From positions 43,174,848 through 43,238,847 of the forward strand of contig JAVMKO010000010.1 of the NCBI GenBank assembly GCA_032164245.1: 64,000 bases of DNA, written 5' to 3'. The notes below the pieces were generated by a model. The model did no database searches and was not told where the DNA came from. It saw only the letters and a program-made list of their open reading frames with translations. This document shows positions 46,651-58,690 of this stretch, one piece after another. Positions within the stretch are counted from its first letter, which is position 1. Each line of letters starts with the position of its first letter. The position numbers and the translations under genes are program-made. The stretch comes from Sternotherus odoratus. Taxonomy: Eukaryota; Chordata; Testudines; Kinosternidae.

Positions 46651-48453
46651 TGTAATTTTGTTTATAACTTTCCTTCATCTTTGTCATTCCTATTATGCTA
46701 CCTATTTAGGCATGTAACAAGTTGGTAACAAACTTACACCTACCCCTTAACCCAGGAGATCACAGACTTGAGTTCCCTTCCCTTTGTGACTTACAAGAAA
46801 ATGACGTGTTGGCTTACTGAAGCTGCTTTTATATGGATATTTTCTAAAAAACAATGGGTTTTTCTTACATTAGGAAACAAGATTACAGACAATTTCTCTC
46901 CCCCAGAAGTTCAAAATATTGTGTGCTGTTTGACAGTGCATGATATCTTTATGTATCAGGTCTGTACAGAAGACCAGGTAAATCACCTCACTGGATAAAC
47001 ACTGACTTTTTAAAGATATAGTATTTTTGAGTATGCGTGTGTCATTTTGAATACAGTTTTAGGTTTATGTAGGTATCAATACAAATAAAAACTGAGATAG
47101 CAACTGATTAACTTTTTCCTCCTTGTAGGAAACCTCACCTGCTAATTCACATTTTGGGTCATACCAGGTGGCCCCATATTACACTATACCACATTTGATC
47201 TGCTACAAAGGGATATATCAAAATCCAAACTCACCGTGGTTCAATACAATAGAACCAACAAAAAGGCTTTAAAAAAAACCAACAGAACTACTTAATGCCT
47301 ACTATTGTGTTCAACATGATCAAGCAGATATACAGGAAATATGGTGTCCACAAATACAAACCTAAATTTAGGCCATTTGCTGGTAACATTTCATTAGCAA
47401 AGATCTGCTTGACCTTTAGCTTATTTTGGATTTGTTTTCTCAGAGGTAAATTGTAAAAAGTAGGCAAAGCAATGCTTCAAATGGACCAATCTCATTTATA
47501 ACAAGCAAGCTTTCAAAACTCCCAGTTGTCAAATTTTAACCTTATTTTCCTCAGGAAGGTGCCTTATATGATGCACATGCAAGTGTTTACTAATTGCCAC
47601 AATTCTGAGGTGTATCAAGCTTATCAAGGCCCCATTGTACACACCCTTTACCTAAATACTTGTCTTACATGAATAATCTAAAGAAGTTGGCCTGGATAAG
47701 CAAAGAAGTCTAAATGCAATGGCAGGGTTCATAAATTAATGCATAAACAAATTGTCTTTCATCCATTCACTGAGAAATTCTGCAAGTAAAGAGGGGTATG
47801 AGTAGATTACAAATCCTCTCAATAATAACTGTTTAAATCGATCAGGCTGAGAGATCAAGCTACAGAAAAAAGATGCAAAGTAAGAAGGACCTACAAACCC
47901 ATAACTAGCAAACAAAAGGAGTTGGATTTGTATGCTTTCATTTGTTTTTCCCCATCAAAACATAAGAGAAATTACCAGAAATCATAGGAAATGTGAGTGG
48001 CAATTTAAGAAATTTTAAAAATAAGGGTATAGTCTGTGCCTAAAATTCACAAGACATTAGAACAGCACCTAAATTGACATACAATACCACATGTTACAAT
48101 ACCTAATAGGAGGAGCTCTGCACAGTGCAAGTGTAATTCTGCCTTTTGTCAATTTATTGGCCCCCTCTTGATACTGATCAAAGTCAACAGGAGCTTTGCC
48201 CAAGTGAGGACTACAGAAAAGGGTCATCAGGCAGACCCTTAACATTATTATAAATAAACTACTGGAAAACACATATTGAAAGCTCATTATAGGAGATGTA
48301 ATACTGAAGTCTTACAGTACATAAGACTTACAAAACATATACACCACTTTTATGCACAAAAGAGAAACATACCTGAACAGAACAAAGTGTTCCTTAGGAG
48401 GAGTGAAAAGGCCCCTTGGCCTAAGTGAAATACAGATGATAAATTAATTTTAC
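46651..48453. other. 5' part of RAB11FIP3 intron 1, nothing recognised
   Basis: No additional exon or classified repeat seen between the CR1 tail and the exon 1 donor. Confidence 0.5.
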
Positions 48454-49449
48454 CTGTTCTGCGCCATAGACTGTAGCAAACTGAACAAACTCCTCTATCC
48501 GCACAAAGCCATCCCCATCTCGGTCTAGGGCATCAAACACAGCTCGGAGACGGGGCTCATCTTCTTGACAGCCTGGAGAGTCACCAGTTATGGAATTAGG
48601 CTGGGCAAACTCAGTAGACTGGCTCAGGTTGCTAGAGGAATGGAAAGCAGGGAAGAGGTCCATGTCCTTGTCAATTTGGGAGAAATCCTGGGTACTTAAG
48701 GAAAGCATCTCCTGGTAGCTTTGGGCTATATAGTGTTCTGGCTCTTTAGTCCAAGAAGTTGGAGTGAGGCCTTCAGAGTGGCTCTCCTCCTGGAAGATCT
48801 CCATTCCTAAGTAAAACTCCCCTCCTGCTTGCAGGCTTTCACTGCTTTTAGGAAAGCTTTCTCCCATGTTTGAGTCCTCTGAACTTAGCCCAGCACTCCT
48901 GAGTTGTAAATCCTGAGGAGGTGAAGAAACTGTCTGGTCCAGAACCAGAGAGAAGAACTGCTCCTCTAAGTCTGTGATCTGAGCAGAGGCCAGTGCACCC
49001 TGCACCACAGAAAGGTTCAAATCAAAATCACTCTGGGGGCAACCATGATGATTATCACCTGCACCTGACTCCTGTATCAGGTCGCTGATTGGGTCGGTAG
49101 TGTCTTGGTCCAAGAGGCCATTCTCCTGCTTTTCCATGCGGTATAAATACTCAATGGGCCCATCTGAGAACAGCGCAGGATCCAACCCTGATAGCTTCAT
49201 CTCTCCCAAAACCTGCTCTAGCACCACTGGCCCGCTCTCCCTCTCCTGCAAAGAGGGCCCCAGGAACAAAGGGGCATTCGGGGGCGTTTCTCTGGGAACC
49301 TGCACCAGGTCTGGGCTAGGCAACTGCCCTCTCTGCTCCATGATGAGATACCTCCCATTCTGCTCGGCAAACAGAGTCAGCAGCGATGCCCGCTCCGATT
49401 TGCTCCCTGGGTCCGAGAGAGTCATTAACAAATCCGGCTCCATTTTCAT
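48454..49449 (-). CDS. RAB11FIP3: RAB11FIP3 coding exon 1 (N-terminal region and first EF-hand)
   Basis: This is the first coding exon of Rab11 family-interacting protein 3, a Rab11/Arf effector of recycling endosomes that acts in membrane delivery during cytokinesis. The last ~40 residues match the family closely: RLRAVFDAL precedes a canonical EF-hand loop (DRDGDGFVRIEE, residues ~309-320), followed by FVQFATVYGAEQ. Upstream lies a long, acidic, Ser/Glu/Gln-rich region without a recognisable fold and unlike the mammalian N-terminus, which is shorter. The exon ends at CAG|GTAAAA, a good donor in phase 0, and joins exon 2 at 6187 in frame. Two ATGs open the frame, at 49447-49449 and 49441-49443. 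The second has the better context (A at -3, G at +4), so translation probably starts at codon 3. RAB11FIP4 is the main alternative but its EF-hand region is much less similar. The exon is unbroken. Confidence 0.93.
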
Positions 49450-50290
49450 CAGAAAAAAATAAAGGGTTTAATACAAATCACAGCGGCTGCTCAGACCCTG
49501 GTGGGCACAAAGGGCTGGGTTCGTGAGCAGTCACTGCCCAGCCGTCTCCCCGCGGCAGAGCTCGGGTCTCTCGGAGAACCCACCGCAGAAGCGTTGCATT
49601 GCTGCTGCTGCTGCTCCTCCTTGGAGCCTCCTCTGCAAACAGGAGATGCGCTGCTGCCATTTGCCTGCATCCATCTTCTCCATCCCTCCGGCCTCACATC
49701 CCAGGCGGCGGCGGCGGCGGGGAGCCCGAGTGGGAAGGAAAAGGCAATCGCAGCCACGCACGAATCGGAGGCGTCTCGATGGCTGTCCGACAAAGCCTGA
49801 AGCCCGAGCTCAGCCTGCAACCCGGGGCTGCCCCGCCAAAGAACCGGCGGCGCCCCCTGCAAAAGATGGTGCTGCTAAGCCACGAGGAATCTGCTGCTCC
49901 GGCGCCCCCGGACTAACGGGGGGCAGGGGCGGGATGTGCTGCGGCACCAGGCTGTGCTCCCGGCCCTGCTTGTGGCCCGGACAGCAGACTGCGCCCTTCG
50001 AGCTACTCCGGGACCTGGGCTCCCCCGGCGGCCGGGGAGAGCGCGGGGGTGCTGGGGGTCCTACTCTCCGGCTCCGAGGGCTCCCGCCTGCGGCTGGCTG
50101 CAGCCTCTGGTCCGGCAGCCAGCTGGGCGGGCCGATCTCCGCGCTGGCCCGTCTGGCTCCGCCTGCAGCCCGGGGAGGGCTTTGTGTCTCCGGGCTTAGG
50201 CTCCTCCCGCGCCCGGCGACAGGGGCGGGACCGTGTCCGCCTCCGAGCGGGGTTCTGGGGAGAGGGGCTCGGCCGCCTCAGGCCTGTTGA
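49450..50290 (-). promoter_or_regulatory. RAB11FIP3: CpG-rich 5' UTR and promoter region of RAB11FIP3
   Basis: The sequence directly upstream of exon 1 becomes strongly G+C- and CpG-rich, with GC boxes, a (CTG)n-like run near 49600 and a (GGC)n run near 49705. No TATA box is obvious, which is typical of a broad CpG-island promoter. A T-rich stretch lies directly before the ATG, with no splice acceptor, so the 5' UTR seems contiguous with the coding exon. Long open frames here on both strands reflect base composition rather than genes. The transcription start cannot be fixed from sequence alone. Confidence 0.65.
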
Positions 50291-51410
50291 TGTGGGGAGA
50301 GCTGTGTCTGTACACACACCCCGGGACTCTAGGGTGGGGTGGGGTGGGGGGTAGCTGTGACTGTGTGTCTGTGCCCCCCCCCCCGGGACTCTAGGGTGGG
50401 GGGGGGTAGCTGTGACTGTGTGTCTGTGCCCCCCCCCCGGGACTCTAGGGTGGGGGGGGTAGCTGTGACTGTGTGTCTGTGCCCCCCCCCCCGGGACTCT
50501 AGGGTGGGGGGTAGCTGTGACTGTGTGTCTGTGCCCCCCCCCGGGACTCTAGGGTGTGGGGGGGTAGCTGTGACTGTGTGTCTGTGCCCCCCCCCCGGGA
50601 CTCTAGGGTGGGGGGGTAGCTGTGACTGTGTGTCTGTGCCCCCCCCCGGGACTCTAGGGTGGGGGGGGTAGCTGTGACTGTGTGTCTGTGCCCCCCCGGG
50701 ACTCTAGGGTGGGGGGTAGCTGTGACTGTGTGTCTGTGCCCCCCCCGGGACTCTAGGGTGTGGGGGGGTAGCTGTGACTGTGTGTCTGTGCCCCCCCCTG
50801 GACTCTGGGGTGGGAGGTAGCTGTGACTGTGTGTCTGTACATCTCCCCCCCCCGGGACTCTGGGGTGGGGGGGTAGCTGTGACTGTGTGTCTGTGCCCCC
50901 CCCCGGGACTCTGGGGTGGGGGGGTAGCTGTGACTGTGTGTCTGTGCCCCCCCGGGGACTCTAGGGTGGGGGGGTAGCTGTGACTGTGTGTCTGTGCCCC
51001 CCCCGGGGACTCTGGGGTGGGGGGGTAGCTGTGACTATGTGTCTGTGCCCCCCCCCGGGACTCTGGGGTGGGGGGGTAGCTGTGACTGTGTGTCTGTGCC
51101 CCCCCGGGACTCTGGGGTGGGGGGGGGTAGCTGTGACTGTGTGTCTGTGCCCCCCCCCCGGGGACTCTGGGGTGGGGGGTAGCTGTGACTGTGTGTCTGT
51201 GCCCCCCCGGGACTCTGGGGTGGGGGGGTAGCTGTGACTGTGTGTCTGTGCCCCCCCCCCGGGGACTCTGGGGTGGGGGGTAGCTGTGACTGTGTGTCTG
51301 TGCCCCCCCGGGACTCTGGGGTGGGGGGGTAGCTGTGACTGTGTGTCTGTGCCGTGCCGCCCCCCGCCAGGGCTCGGGGGTGGGGGTGGGGAGATGTGTG
51401 ACTGTGTCCC
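50290..51410. repeat. Minisatellite, ~50-55-bp unit, about 20 copies
   Basis: A tandem array whose unit is a C-run, then GGGACTCTAGGGTG, a G-run, and AGCTGTGACTGTGTGTCTGTG. Copies before about 50800 mostly read ACTCTAGGGTG and later ones mostly ACTCTGGGGTG, so the array has two sub-blocks. Length differences lie almost wholly in the C and G homopolymers. Each unit has a C-run and a G-run, so both strands carry G-quadruplex and i-motif potential. The array lies between the RAB11FIP3 promoter region and the second CpG island. The long open frames through it are by-products of the repeat. Confidence 0.95.
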
Positions 51411-51499
51411 TGCCGCCTCTCCCCAGGCTGAGATTCTTTTTGATGGTTCTCCCAAGCCTGAGAAGGAGGCAGGTCGGTGGCGCCGTTAAACAAACCCGC

Positions 51500-52030
51500 C
51501 GCCCGCCCGTTTAACAGCAACACCGCCCGTTCACCGTGAAGCTCTCAATCCACTCCCACCCTGCCTCGCCACCGCAGTAACTAGAGCGATGATGTCACTC
51601 CCCGCCATCCTCCTCCCCCCTCCCAACCAGGGCACGGCGCGAGGACCTTCCAGTCACCCGTCTCCGCCGCCTGGGGAGGTGGAGCGCGTGGCCGCAGGAG
51701 GGAATGGAACGGTTAAGGGGCGAGCAACCTCCGCCCAGGCCCGTGCTGCGCTCTGCAGAGCAGCGCGTGGGTGCGAGGCGCGCGCTGTGGGGCGCGAGGA
51801 GAGCGCGCCTCGCTGGTGCATTGCCTGGCACAGAGCAGCCGGCAGCGCGCCCGCTGGGTAGCACGGGTTGGAGGCTGGTTGAGCGCTGACACTCCCCTGC
51901 GAGCTGACAGCAGCTCCCGCTCTCTGATGCTGAACAGCCTAATAACTGACCTGCTGCAGAAGGAACTGGGCAGGCTTTGCATGAAGTGCAACGTTAATGA
52001 GGATGATGCATTCAGAAAAGTAAACGTCAA
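51500..52030 (+). promoter_or_regulatory. Second CpG island, possible promoter or upstream exon
   Basis: A CpG-dense stretch with GC boxes and a CRE-like TGATGTCA near 51592. It ends in ordinary sequence holding an ATG at 51927 and a short open frame that closes at 52040 with a possible GTAAAC donor near 52019. It could be a divergent promoter, an alternative RAB11FIP3 promoter or a lncRNA start. The encoded peptide is not recognised. Confidence 0.4.
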
Positions 52031-52180
52031 AGAACAGTAATTGATCAGCAGGAGTTAACACTAGCAACAGGTCCCCCAAACAGTGATGAGCATAGAATAG
52101 GGTCCTGACAGGTGCCCTGGGGGGACAACTGCCCCCTGCTCCTCTCCCTTCTATGAGAGACACTGAGAGCTTCTCTTGAC

Positions 52181-52346
52181 ATAGAATCATAGAATCTCAG
52201 AATTGGAAGGGAGATCATCTAAGTCCATCCCACTGCTCAAAGCAGGACCAATCCCTATATTTACCCAAATCCCTAAATGGCTCCCTCAAGGATTGAAATC
52301 ACAACCTTGGGTTTAGCAGGCCAATGGTCAAACCACCCTTTCCCCC
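52181..52346 (-). mobile_element. Cry-type (tRNA-derived) SINE with CR1-like tail
   Basis: On the minus strand: a tRNA-like head (GGTGGTTTGACCATTGGCCTG, then AACCCAAGGTTGTGATTTCAATCC containing a B-box-like element), a short unique region with CCATTTAGGGATTTGGG, and a 3' tail with GGTCCTGCTTTGAGCAGTGG and GATTCTATGATTCTATG shared with CR1. This build is that of the cryptodiran turtle Cry SINE family. The A box is degraded, so it is an old copy. Confidence 0.8.
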
Positions 52347-52845
52347 ATATACATCCCCCATAGATGGGGCAGGGCCTGTGATGGAAAATGTTCAGATCAT
52401 TAGTCCATAGCTTACAACCGGACTTCAGTCGTGCTCCTTGTGTTATGAAGCTTTCTACTGGTAGACTCTAAGGTGTGATTTGAAAGCACTATAGTTATAC
52501 TGGTATAACTGCTTGTGTGCATCCTTATTGCAGATATATTTTGAAAGAAGTTTAAACAAATGTCCCTCATTCCAAAATAAGAGCATCCACACAGCAGCTG
52601 GTAAAACTTTCCCATGAGACATGCACAAGTGTTTGCAGAATCAGGGTTTTATCCTGCCATAGTGCCCAGAAGCCCAGTCATGATCACAGCCTTGTTGTGC
52701 TAGACTCTGGGTTCTCTGTGACTCCATGAGCATTCTGGTTGGGTTCAGTTTGCTCAGGTTTTTAATCTAGTTCACACTGGCATACTCAGAGGCTCCCATT
52801 GAAGGACGAGGCCCATGTAGAAACCATTGAATTGTGGCAATAAAT

Positions 52846-53005
52846 CAGGCATGGGCAAACTTTGGGCGGCGGCATGCCTGTGGGGGAGGGAAGACAGCAG
52901 GGATGGAGCCGGGGACAACCCCACCCCCCACCGGGAGCTCAGGGGCCAGGCAGGATAGTCCTGCGGGCAGGATGTGGCCCGCAGGCCTTAGTTTGCCCAC
53001 CACTG
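52846..53005. mobile_element. Short hAT-type non-autonomous copy
   Basis: CAGGCATGGGCAAACTTTGG to GTTTGCCCACCACTG, with the core GGATGTGGCCCGCAGGCC. It is internally deleted relative to the copy at 2305. No clear 8-bp duplication; the right flank is CR1. Confidence 0.7.
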
Positions 53006-53290
53006 AGCTAGGCTGTTCTCAGTGGCAGCAGATGACAGAATAAGGCACAGCAGTTTCAAGTGGGGGGGGGGGAGGGATCTAGGTTGGATATTAGGAAAAA
53101 CTATTTCACTAGGAGGGTGGTGAAGCACTAGAATGGGTTACCTAGGGAGATCTTCATCCTTAGAGATTTTTAAGGCCTGACTTGACAAAGCCCTGGCTGG
53201 GATGATTTAGTTGGGGTTGGTCCTGCTTTGAGCAGGGGTTGGACTAGATGATCTCCTGAGGTCTCTTGCAACCCTAATCTTCTATGATTA
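53006..53290 (+). mobile_element. CR1-clade LINE 3' end
   Basis: GCTAGGCTGTTCTCAGTGGC, GGTTGGATATTAGGAAAAAC, ACAAAGCCCTGGCTGGGATG and the tail CTAATCTTCTATGATTA. 5'-truncated copy of the family at 46235, with a G-run at 53061. Confidence 0.85.
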
Positions 53291-56200
53291 ACACAGTTAA
53301 TCATAGTTATTTCTATGCTAGTAATTTTATAGCTATCCCTATAGTAACCAGAAAAATATCACAGTATTCTTGTGCAGCTCTTTCATTTATTCATGAGTTA
53401 GTTATGCACACCGGCCTGAATTATAGAACATTATGTATAATTGATGTATAAAACATTTGATGGAGATTAGCCTGCTTCCTGCACTTAATGCTGAGTCAGG
53501 ACAGTCATCAATAATAAGATCTGATTTAAAGATGTAAATACCCAGAGCTGGCTTTCAGGTATTCAACCATTGCTTTTCAAATGGACCCATGAGCTTTAAT
53601 ATAAAATGCCCTGTAACAATACCATAACTCATAATGACAGATGACAAAAAGTATCTAGTAACTTCAGTTTACATACCTAGGGCCTAATTCTGACCTCTGT
53701 TACAGCCATATAACCCTTGGAATGCCCCAGACTTCTAAGGTGGGATTTTCAAAGTTGTTCAGCATTGGCCTAACTCCGCTCCCATTGACCTTTGCCACTG
53801 AAAACATTGGTCATAGTGTAATGTCTGTTCCCATCGGCCTCTGCCCTTTGCAAGGTTAGCTTACACCTGACATCTAAAGAGTTAACTGTTGGAGTTGATA
53901 AACTCCACCAGATGCCAGAGAGTTTTCAAAGGTTCTAAGCTGTCACACTGAATGTCTCTGAAATTAATACATAGCCATCTGAAGAACACTTAAAGGCACT
54001 AGTTCTCACTGAGGGCAAAGCAGTTGAACAAATGTGAAGTTGTGAAATGTGACCACGCTGGTTTTGAGATGAAGGTCCAAAGAAACTAGTCTTTTCTAAC
54101 AGCAGAACACCTGAAGTTTCTCAGACTCTTATCTCTTTGGGAAACCTTAAAATAACCTCAAAATTTACCTGTGCACAAAAAATAAAAATAATTTTGAGCT
54201 AGAGCCCACACACATGTGAAACTTCAGGAGGAAGTCAGTGAGAGTTTTGCTGAGCACCACCATCTTCTGCCGGAGTCAATGGAAGCTGACTGGTTGGTCC
54301 CTCTGAAAATTCATCCAAAAGTGACTCACATTGGACACCCAAAATCACTGGGCCCTTTTCAAAATGTGGCTGTAAGATATTAAATATAATTTAAAATATT
54401 AATTCATAAGCCAGTACAGGCTGGTATGTGACTAAGGGGATTTCCTGAACAAGGTCAATGTACAAACCAACTGAGCAACCATTGCAACAGTTAGGAGGAA
54501 GTCGGTTCCCTGATATGTCTGTTTTCTACCCACAAGAGAGCAGACCTCTGCCTGGAGAAGTCTGCTGCATTATGACAAAAAGACTTCTGGAGCTGTGCAG
54601 AAAGGAAGGGGCATGTGTTCACAACCATTGCCAAATGTTTTGTGACAGTAGGAGAGCCAAAAAGGTCAACTCAAGCCAGTGTCCAATGCTGGCATATCAT
54701 ATTCCAGACCTAAGGAGCAGAAATACAAACAGGGGAAACATCTGGCCATAATTCAAAAACAAAAGCAATGGGAGGAGCAAGAACACATCTGGGGCAGGGG
54801 ATGAGGGAAGGAACAGCTGGTTACCATGTGTGTAAAAGTGTGAAAAGACCAACCAGTCAGAGGCTGAAGTGTGTTCAGAATAGTAAGAAGAAACCCATCC
54901 ATCCAGCTTCCATCTGACCTGGTCACTCAGTCTGACATTTCTAGGCATGCTTTGAAGTGAGCTCCCCCAGCCTCTCCCAATTTCCTGGGGGGGGGGGGGA
55001 GCTCACAGCTCTAGCAGCACTGAATTCCCGTCTAACGGGAGCTGTTCAAGGGTCTCTTCCTGCTTGAGGAAAGTGTGCGGGAGGCACTGAGGGGATCCAG
55101 ATGCAGTGTTTCCTCTCTTCCACCACAGGAACAAAAAGCAAAGCAAGAAATCTGAGGCAAGCCTTTGCCACATCCCATGTCTTTCCCATCATGCTCCACT
55201 AAAGCATGGACCATGAATCCTAGATGAGGAAACCACAGCAAAGGTAGAATTAAAACCTGTACAATCCAAAGAAGCACTAATTTAATCTGCTGCAAGATAT
55301 TTGGGGAAATGATGCAAAGACCCTCCCATTAAAGTGTTATCTTGGATAAGAACATGAAGAGATGCTAGTGTCCCCTTCAGTCTGAACAGTCAGTCTCCTG
55401 GCTGGCTAGCTGTCCTGATGGTATAATTTGAAGCTCATCTCTCTCTCTAGTGTTGATGCCACCGTACTGAGTGTGGTGTATCAGAGCATGTGGTGTAAAC
55501 AAAACTATGAGTAAACCAGGGGGTCTCAATGTGTTAATGTTTTGGGCAGGCTGCAAAGTCCCTTTCTCAGAGGCATTTGGGGCAGAGGTGAAGGTGTGGG
55601 ATTGAAGGTTGAAGGTCCACATGGGTTTGTGGCTGGGTCATTATTGAGCAGTCTATTCATCCAATGAATTGGAGTGCAGTTGTGTGATTTTGTGTTTTCA
55701 ATAACAATGAAGGATTGAGAACCCAGACTAGACCCTGGAGCAGTCACACTAAATCAGGACGCTCTACCCATGGCTAGCTGGTTAGTGACGAGAAATCCTA
55801 TTAACATTCTCTATCCATGCCATGGTAGATGTCAGCAGTTCCAACAGGATTGACAGTGTTAGTGTCAGCCATCTGCACAGAACAGCCAAAGAGAAATTCT
55901 CCAAAACCAGTAGTCACAGATCTATCGTTTACGCTGACAAGCTCTTGGAACAGTGGGTGCTGATTCTGGGTACACACCATCTGCAAGGAAAGGGGGCAGT
56001 TATTTTTCTCTGCATGGGCCAGAGGCGAGAGCAACAGGCGATCTTAGTTCTATTCCCAATTCTGCCACCAGCCTCCTGACACCATGTTGTCTGTGCACCT
56101 GTGGTGATCAGAGGCAGGAATTAACCTCTTGTCTGCCGGTAATCAGATGGGGCCCCTGCCTCCTGTCACACACATCCCATTGAGTTCAAAGCAGGTTTTT

Positions 56201-57765
56201 GAAAGATCCCATGGCCAGACACATACCTCACTCTGAGTAAATGAGGGGAGACATCCAAGAGCACAAACAAACTTGCATAGCTTTCTAGAGGATTTACATA
56301 CACAGCTCCCCTTGTCTAAAGCCCCTAGCTGGCTTTGAAACTCTTTACCAATTCTTTAAGAGGGATTCTTATGAAGCTTGGGGAAAACCTCCATCTGGCT
56401 GAAAAGTACCAGAGTCAAATTTTGTGGCTAGGTTTAAACAAAGGGTGGCTTTATGCCCCTTTGTGACACATTTGTGACACGCCTCCAGCTAAATGGTGAT
56501 GAGAGTTCATGAGTCAGAGCATAAGCCCATCAGTGGGAGGCAGAACTTTTCCCCTACATGGAGCACTGCACAGTTGGGCAGCTGCATTATGGGTATTTCT
56601 CACCTTCCTCTGAGCCATTGCTGGAAGCAGGATACTGATCTAGTTGGCCCAGTGTGGTAGATTTGGTTTCCTTCATCTGGCTTGTGAGAGTAGGGTACAG
56701 AAGTCCTGTCTCAGCATCCATAAATCTCTGTCTATCCTGCTTTGTCACATCACAACACATGCAAACCTGCTAGGCCCCAGTACTGGCCATAAACAGATCT
56801 TTCCCATAAACGATGAAACAAAATGTATTGATGGGAATCTGTGGTTAACAGAAGCTACAGGGCAACTTTACAGGCTGTCTGGCCTGCATCTATCTGTACT
56901 TTACTGCCACCTAGGGGACGTGTGTGTACATACTGGGGAAAGAGGTGTGGTGGGACTGGAATTCAAAGCAGAAGCTACCCATCCATTCCCCCTTTGGACT
57001 TCCAGGCCCATTACCCATGTATTGAATGTTAAGACTTGAGCGGTGTGGCTGCTCCAATATGCTCATTAGGGTTTGAGACAGTTCTGCAGCGCCAGCAAGA
57101 ATCCAGCTTGGGCTTTGACTTCACAGCAACAGTATTTGGCAGTGACTCCAGGGCTTGTTTTACTTTGTACAGGTTTATTTACGGTCAATAACATTATCTG
57201 CAACCCTCCCTACAACTAAATACCAGGGTGCGCTTCCATCTAGAGTCTCTTGGCAGCTCAGCAAACATAATTTGGTTTTGGTAATTTATGAACAGCATTT
57301 GAACTTCAAAAATTAACGGTAGAATTGAGTCAAATCTGACCTGCAGCCCCTTGCTGTTCCAGTCCTGGCCTTTGCAGCTCTGCCAATGCCCCTTATCCCT
57401 GCCCTGCAGCCCTGCCTTGCTATTCCACTCAAGCACGCCATGTCAATTTCATTAGCATCTGTGATGGTTTTGGCACATGGAGAAGGGTACCTCAAAACAA
57501 ACAGTGGGAGGGGCTAGGTTGGGGGAAAGTGTGAAGCCAGCTCTCTAATGCCCCTCTAAAGGGGACAGGGACAGTGCAATTTAGCTTTTCCTGTTCAAAC
57601 ATTCAGGTTGATTTGTTTTTATATGGTGTATATAATAGGATCCTGAGGGGCGGTGGGTAAAAATCTCTTTAGTTTTGGAAATAATGCTCCCCCCCAGCGA
57701 GTGTTCTGTCAAGTGTATTGTGTGTGCAAGGACCATGTTTCGTTCATGAAAGAGCCGACATGCTT
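53291..57765. other. Upstream flank of RAB11FIP3, nothing recognised
   Basis: 4.5 kb without a recognisable gene. Near 56070 (AGTTCTATTCCCAATTCTGC) there may be a MIR-like piece. Open frames are short and have no known motifs. Confidence 0.5.
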
Positions 57766-57769
57766 CATG

Positions 57770-57915
57770 GAATTGATTTTAGGGCCAGAAGGGATAGTTA
57801 ATTTAGCCACTCTGACCTCCTGTCTTTCACAGGCCAGAGAATTCCATCCCGGCACTCCTGCAGTGAGCCCAATCACCTGTGTTTGACTAAAGCCTTTCTT
57901 CCAGCAAGGCGTCCC
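57770..57915 (+). mobile_element. CR1/L3-type LINE 3' fragment
   Basis: TTTTAGGGCCAGAAGGGATA, then CTCTGACCTCCTGTCTTTCA and CACTCCTGCAGTGAGCCCAA are the conserved 3' end of an old CR1/L3 family. Confidence 0.7.
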
Positions 57916-58379
57916 ACCTCATCCTTTGCATCTTCACTGTCATCCTAGTGCTTGAGTCAAGGGCGTTGTCAACTAACACTATTAACTAACACAGAGGGGT
58001 GCCCAACAGCTCCATTGCCAGGAGTGGCAGCAGGAGGGGAGCTGGGAAGAGCTGAAGCAGCTAAATACTGATAGAACCCCTGGGATCCAAAGATCCCAGT
58101 TAGGATCAGGTCCAGGGGTGGAGGAAGTACCCTAAAGAGGGGGGGGGGGGACCACAGGCTCCCCGAACCATGGCCCCACCCTTCTCCCCAAAGGGCCCGC
58201 CTCCACACCACCTCTTCCCCCTTGTCCCCTACTCGCTCCTCTCCACCCCCTCTTCCCCATTACTTGGGCTTGCAGCCAGTATAAAATGGGAGGCCAGGAC
58301 TCCTTGGCCCACCCTGTTCTGACACACCTGATCAGGTCATCATGTTGCTAGGCTCTGAAGGGACATCTTAACCAGTACT

Positions 58380-58690
58380 GGATTGGTTGGTAAGCTGGGC
58401 CCATTCCAACAAAATGTGTTTGAATTCAGCCAAATGTGAAGTCATACATGTAGGAAGGTCTGCAGAGCAGACCTACAGACTGGGAGTCTGTATTCTGGAA
58501 TGCAGAGATGCCACAAACAATCTGGGGGTCATGGTAGACAAGCAACTAACTCAATGCCAGCTCCCAATATGATGCTGTGGCAAAAGCAGTTAATGCATAA
58601 ACAACAAGTAGTGAGTAGCAATAGGTAGGTGATTTTACCTCTGTACATAGCATGGGTGAGACAAACACTGTTGACACTCTCCATGGGGTT
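58380..58690 (+). mobile_element. CR1-clade LINE fragment (end of reverse transcriptase)
   Basis: Translated text MCLNSAKCEVIHVGRS and NNLGVMVDKQLTQCQL matches the end of the CR1 reverse-transcriptase region; later text (GATTTTACCTCTGTACATAG) is the adjoining part. Frameshifted and truncated. Confidence 0.75.

Larger units (their letters stand above)
6188..48453 (-). other. RAB11FIP3: RAB11FIP3 intron 1 (42.3 kb)
   Basis: The interval between the two supported exons is a phase-0 GT-AG intron. Nearly everything recognisable in it is a mobile element, listed separately. I found no additional host exon in it by eye. Confidence 0.88.

Noticed and set aside
48421..49449. RAB11FIP4 as the identity of the host gene
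   Set aside because: The EF-hand region and exon 2 match RAB11FIP3 much better than RAB11FIP4.
49523..50290. 255-residue open frame on + opposite the RAB11FIP3 promoter
   Set aside because: CpG-island composition (Pro/Arg/Gly/Ala-rich), no domain, and it lies across the promoter of a secure gene.
50339..51523. Several long repetitive open frames on both strands
   Set aside because: They follow the ~52-bp minisatellite; peptide repeats mirror the DNA unit and change frame with homopolymer length.
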